Below, piece by piece: positions 33,701 through 35,081 of a stretch of DNA of 35,081 bases (the first letter of the stretch is position 1; every line of letters starts with the position of its first letter). The notes under the pieces are model-generated. The model did not search any database, was not told the DNA's origin, and saw only the letters and a program-made list of their open reading frames with translations. Made by a program: the position numbers and the translations under genes. Origin of the DNA: Bibersteinia trehalosi (GTDB lineage: Bacteria; Pseudomonadota; Gammaproteobacteria; Enterobacterales; Pasteurellaceae); NCBI RefSeq assembly GCF_004346205.1, contig NZ_SMAM01000013.1, forward strand, positions 1-35,081, written 5' to 3'.

Positions 33701-35081
33701 ATGCGACAGCGACAGCCTATGCGGCAAGTGCAATGGGTTATAACGCAACTGCTAGCAATAATAACACTATTGCTGTAGGTAGCTTAGCAAAAGCAAGCGG
33801 AGCTGAGGCAAGTGCTGTAGGCTATAACTCAACTGCTTCAGCGCAAAATGCCTCGGCATTTGGTTCGGATACCGTTGCTTCAGGCAATAGCTCATTAGCG
33901 GTGGGTACTGGGGCTATGGCTACAGCAGATAGTGCAGTGGCTATTGGTAATGATGCGAATGCAACTGCACAAAGTGCCGTGGCAATTGGTGAAAGTACAA
34001 ATGCAACCGCTAATTTCTCAACCGCTGTGGGGGATTCTTCAACAGCGAGTGGTGTGCGTTCTGCGGCATTAGGTGTTGATGCGAATGCAACTGGCGAATC
34101 TGCAATTGCTATTGGTGATTCTTCAATTTCGAACAATAACCGTTCTATGGCAATTGGTTTCCATGCAAAAGCAGAAGCAAAAGAAGCTAGTGCAATTGGT
34201 GCAAATTCAACAGCTTCTGGGCTAAGTGCTATTGCATTAGGTACTAGTTCTTCGGCAACTCAAACCAATGCAGTGGCGATTGGTGATACTGCGGTAGCAA
34301 ATATTGCTGGCGCAGTGGCATTGGGTAATGGCTCTACTACTACGGCGGCAGTTGGTACTTCTTCGGCTACTGTAAACGGTGTGTCGTATGGTGATTTTGC
34401 CGGTAGCACGCCAAGTAGTGTGGTGAGCGTGGGCTCTCAAGGCAATGAGCGCCAAATTCAAAATGTGGCAGCAGGTAGAGTTGAGGCAAACTCAACCGAT
34501 GCGATCAATGGCTCACAACTGTATATGGTAGCGATGGAAGCCGGTAAGAAAACCTTTGTTAAAGAAGGTAATTACACAACGGTAACCTCAGAGACTCATG
34601 CAAACGGTTCTGTGACTTACAAAGTTGATGCAACGAAAGCAGAAGTCACCGCTGGCACAAATGTAAAAGTGAATTCCAGCACAAGTGGTAATGGCTTAAC
34701 AACTTATAACGTGAGCGTTGAAGGCGAATTAAGCAATATCACAACAATTACTAATAATAACGGTAATACTTTAACCATTGGCAACGGTACAACCAGTGTT
34801 GAAAATGGTAAAGCGAAGGTGAATAGCAATTCAAAAGATAGTGATATTGCGACTGTTGGCGATATTGTGAAGACCATCAACAATGTAAGTTGGGCTATCG
34901 CAGGTAACGGTGATGTTAAAGAGAATATCAGCGCGGGCGATAAGGTTAATTTTGTTAATGGTTCAAATACCGTTGCGTTAGTGACGGCGAAAGATGGTGG
35001 CGCAGAGGTGACCTTTAACGTTGAAGGTAACTTAACCAATATCACGAGTATCAGCAATGGTAGCACCAAAGTTAGCCTAGA
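30721..35081 (+). CDS. Large trimeric autotransporter adhesin, N-terminal part (3' partial)
   Basis: 1453 codons are open to the window edge. The start MNKIFKVIWNQVTQQMVVVSELAHNRGKA is a classic extended signal peptide region, with hydrophobic core near 45-60 and cleavage around ADAEAAYA. Residues about 70-535 are a YadA-like head of roughly 14-residue repeats (SxAIGxxAxAxG). A neck follows (RQIQNVAAGRVNANSTDAIN, 547-566), then a stalk (about 580-985) with two copies of a DAVNLxQLNASKT module, a second head (about 986-1222), a second neck (about 1244-1263) and more stalk. There are about 87 N-X-S/T sequons. No strong ribosome binding site (CGGA about 12 bases upstream). The anchor lies beyond the window. 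Adhesin class is certain; ligand unknown. Confidence 0.94.
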   Translation, partial: MNKIFKVIWNQVTQQMVVVSELAHNRGKASSSTDERVSPIHAAYILSSVGLGVLGAYSADAEAAYAVNGTAGSSAGSIAIGSANTAYANAANVNATAVGGYTVAGAEASAFGYGANASGYMGVAIGSLANATNNQAVSIGYKTNATGDQSTAIGANSLASGASAISIGGDDLDAVSKANLNGTSASVLNAGEVNTIFKNISGYNLVNNTSGNPVQYQPTSASGAGSVAIGTQSVASGALGLAIGTKTVANGTAAAAIGIASIASGSGSLAMGTAADALTSHSIAIGANTLSNGSSDSTAIGTNATASGQNAIVFGTGANATTNAANTTVIGANSSANSANSVVIGTKAHINATNSGNSIVIGGNASISGSSAGYSVALGENATAGAINSLALGRNSKTSGNSSIAIGLDSNASSPNATAIGTKANASNDSALALGNASKASGYDAVALGHSANATASRATAVGSLTTASGANSTALGNNASATAANSTALGDSAKASVAGSVALGNASSTTAGVNTSNAAINGVTYGNFAGATASSVVSVGTSTYNRQIQNVAAGRVNANSTDAINGSQLYYVAVEAAKHTTVSSKDKSVNITTSTNSNGSTNYDLTVTPTTITYNATLNTTGNNVPVSIENKTNNSYAVNVHTTPLNIANNGSTVVPNSRDQQLMTASQISQAINDSGWKLTTGVNGGKQEGSAQSTLVTPGDNVTFLAGKNLVINQTADRQITYSLNPDVVLNNITIDPTQSNSAAGINMNNTHVTNLKAGVNGTDAVNLDQLNASKTYVQQGNHTTVSASTNTNGSTVYVVNANHTAVAAGKNVNLTSQTDGHGLTTYNVSVEGALTNISSISNGNTVINLEGNTVNVSNSTISNVANGTNATDAVNLQQLNASKTFVQKGNHTAVSSSTNANGSINYVVSADNTVVTSNDGSITVNTSSQTTADGTVTYTYDLKANVAAPENYFHVNNGSNKGGDEKSNLGGVGDSAGATMLNALAAGINATATAYAASAMGYNATASNNNTIAVGSLAKASGAEASAVGYNSTASAQNASAFGSDTVASGNSSLAVGTGAMATADSAVAIGNDANATAQSAVAIGESTNATANFSTAVGDSSTASGVRSAALGVDANATGESAIAIGDSSISNNNRSMAIGFHAKAEAKEASAIGANSTASGLSAIALGTSSSATQTNAVAIGDTAVANIAGAVALGNGSTTTAAVGTSSATVNGVSYGDFAGSTPSSVVSVGSQGNERQIQNVAAGRVEANSTDAINGSQLYMVAMEAGKKTFVKEGNYTTVTSETHANGSVTYKVDATKAEVTAGTNVKVNSSTSGNGLTTYNVSVEGELSNITTITNNNGNTLTIGNGTTSVENGKAKVNSNSKDSDIATVGDIVKTINNVSWAIAGNGDVKENISAGDKVNFVNGSNTVALVTAKDGGAEVTFNVEGNLTNITSISNGSTKVSL
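33013..33474 (+). repeat. Duplicated stalk module within the large adhesin
   Basis: The protein segment starting NGTDAVNLDQLNASKTYVQQ (from 33013) recurs as NATDAVNLQQLNASKTFVQK (from 33340), each continuing through GNHT and an NGS motif for about 45 residues. Codon-level divergence shows that the copies are not very recent. Confidence 0.8.

Noticed and set aside
32067-35069. Minus-strand open frames under the large adhesin
   Set aside because: They are Ala/Val/Pro or Leu-rich mirror frames of the repetitive adhesin codons, with no start signals.
31000-35081. CRISPR array or short tandem DNA repeats in the adhesin
   Set aside because: The periodicity is a protein-level repeat of about 14 residues with diverged codons; there are no identical direct repeats with unique spacers and no simple-sequence tract that would suggest phase variation.

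Overview
The window is chromosomal DNA of a member of the Pasteurellaceae, most likely from the Actinobacillus/Mannheimia side of the family. The evidence is a dusB-fis pair, a small exbB-exbD-tonB operon, a tbpB-tbpA transferrin receptor operon, and about ten copies of an ACAAGCGGT/GCAAGCGGT uptake-signal word. I noticed no exact copy of the Haemophilus influenzae type word AAGTGCGGT. Proteins such as Dxs, SuhB, RuvAB, PotABC, Fis and GloA align closely with their E. coli counterparts from memory. No tRNA, rRNA, CRISPR array, prophage or insertion sequence was found.

Layout. 1-558 is the 3' end of a trimeric autotransporter adhesin (YadA-type anchor), followed by an OmpA-type lipoprotein (731-1240). 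1449-3783 is a glycyl-radical enzyme and its radical-SAM activase (yjjI-yjjW) behind a near-perfect CRP site. 3852-5581 (minus) is exbB-exbD-tonB. 5805-8708 (plus) holds glpE, sohB and the dusB-fis operon. 8843-11585 (minus) holds suhB and dxs. 11803-12786 is a SPOUT methyltransferase of the YfiF type. 12848-15283 (minus) is a large secreted lipase-like protein. 15452-17381 (minus) is ruvA-ruvB plus a small DUF4298 protein. 17512-20238 (minus) is potA-potB-potC without potD. 20485-25106 (minus) is tbpB-tbpA with a Fur-like site. 25414-26543 (minus) is gloA and rnt. 26626-30376 (plus) is a tightly coupled operon of an unknown polytopic membrane protein, ydbH and ynbE. 30721 to the window end is the 5' part (1453 codons, still open) of a second, very large trimeric autotransporter.

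How the parts relate. The envelope dominates: two trimeric adhesins, transferrin receptor plus the TonB motor that would energise it, the YdbH-YnbE inter-membrane bridge, an OmpA lipoprotein, SohB and a putative type I secreted lipase. The rest is housekeeping: isoprenoid precursor synthesis, Holliday-junction branch migration, polyamine uptake, methylglyoxal detoxification and RNA processing or modification.

The most notable points are: the second adhesin carries roughly 87 N-X-S/T sequons in 1453 residues, while the 186-residue adhesin tail at the other end has none; several operons have terminator-shaped hairpins inside their leaders (exbB, dusB, potA, the large adhesin); and the yjjW product lacks the ferredoxin insert of its E. 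coli relative. Both window ends lie inside trimeric-adhesin genes, which suggests the window may be a whole contig broken at repeats. Coordinates of starts marked as revised were chosen from ribosome binding sites or family length. All family assignments are from memory of protein families, with no database search.
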